Notes under the pieces: model-generated
Told to the model about the DNA's origin: nothing
Seen by the model: the letters and a program-made list of their open reading frames with translations, nothing else
The model's database searches: none
Source: an uncultured Clostridium sp.
Lineage (GTDB): Bacteria; Bacillota; Clostridia; Lachnospirales; Lachnospiraceae
Direction of reading: 5' to 3'
Length of the DNA stretch: 7,117 nt
Assembly: GCA_905192625.1 (NCBI GenBank)
Contig: CAJJLI010000097.1
Location: 1 to 7,117, forward strand
Program-made: the position numbers and the translations under genes
Shown: positions 6,709-7,117 of the stretch, in pieces
Numbering within the stretch: position 1 is the first letter of the stretch
How the letters are laid out: each line of letters begins with the position of its first letter

Positions 6709-7117
6709 TTATAGCCTACCCCCCACACCGTTTCAATTGGGCATTTTGCATGTTTTGAAAATTTTTCTCTAATATTCTTCACATGTACACGAATCGCAGC
6801 AACATCACTTTCTGAATCAAAGCCAAAAGTTAGTTCTAAAATACGCTCTAACGAAAAAACCTGACCTTTGTTCCGTGCCAAAAGTTCGCAGATTTCATAT
6901 TCGGTTTTAGTTAAGGAAATCAACTTATCATTTACCTGAATTGCCTTCTCAGATAAATCAAAGCGGACATCTTCAAGAACCAGTGTTTGATGACGCTCAC
7001 GATGTTCTCTACGTAGATGAGCCGAAACTCTTGCACGCAATTCAGAAATACTAAATGGCTTTTTAATATAATCATCTGCACCGATGGTGAAGCCTTCCAC
7101 AACATCCTGTTCCATTG
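6699..7117 (-). CDS. OmpR-family response regulator, N-terminus beyond the window
   Basis: DNA-binding response regulator paired with the downstream kinase. Only the last ~139 codons are present, and the frame stays open to the right edge. The Met codon at 7113-7115 is internal, because the following EGFTIGADDYIKKPFS is the last part of a receiver domain, with the conserved Lys before Pro. The phosphoacceptor Asp and the rest of the receiver lie outside the window. A complete winged-helix domain follows (LVLEDVRFDL, then SLTKTEYEICELLARNKGQVFSLE split over the recognition region, and VHVKNIREKF, ending in TVWGVGYKWK), as in OmpR/PhoB regulators. Its stop overlaps the kinase start by 10 bp, so the two are translated together. 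Target genes cannot be told from the window. Confidence 0.95.
   Translation of the reverse strand, partial: MEQDVVEGFTIGADDYIKKPFSISELRARVSAHLRREHRERHQTLVLEDVRFDLSEKAIQVNDKLISLTKTEYEICELLARNKGQVFSLERILELTFGFDSESDVAAIRVHVKNIREKFSKHAKCPIETVWGVGYKWK

Overview
The window is AT-rich and compact, with Shine-Dalgarno-led genes. Its protein types (glutamine-dependent NAD synthetase with a fused nitrilase domain, clostridial nicotinate phosphoribosyltransferase, M-class-like sirtuin, OmpR/HisKA two-component pair) suggest a low-GC Firmicute of the Clostridia, probably Lachnospiraceae. That placement is an inference from protein style, not from a marker gene. All convincing genes lie on the minus strand, so the window is best read from right to left.

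Right part (5338-7117): the C-terminal part of an OmpR-type response regulator, whose N-terminus lies beyond the right edge, followed with a 10-bp overlap by a complete membrane sensor histidine kinase. The kinase resembles the group that controls peptide-antibiotic ABC transporters, but no transporter is present in the window.

Middle (4851-5337): a 487-bp intergenic stretch. It holds (a) a perfect 20-bp hairpin that can serve as a bidirectional terminator; (b) directly before it, a plus-strand reading-frame remnant that looks like the last ~20 residues of a lost protein, with a TATAAT box further upstream, so that a short (~135 nt) plus-strand transcript is possible; and (c) the promoter region of the left operon, where two candidate promoters are overlaid by a GTTGTTA/TAACAAC dyad plus a third half-site.

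Left part (1-4850): a four-gene operon on the minus strand, in transcription order: a Sir2-family protein of the SirTM (M) class, an HD-domain metal-dependent phosphohydrolase of unknown substrate, nicotinate phosphoribosyltransferase (pncB), and NAD+ synthetase (nadE, whose C-terminus runs off the left edge). pncB and nadE carry out two of the three Preiss-Handler steps (nicotinate to NaMN; NaAD to NAD+); NadD and a nicotinamidase are not in the window. An NAD+-consuming enzyme is thus made together with enzymes that rebuild NAD+ from niacin.

The most interesting point is this pairing of a SirTM-like sirtuin and an uncharacterised HD hydrolase with NAD salvage, in place of the macrodomain/GcvH-L/lipoate-ligase partners known for SirTM. 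The likely operator in front of it is the second.
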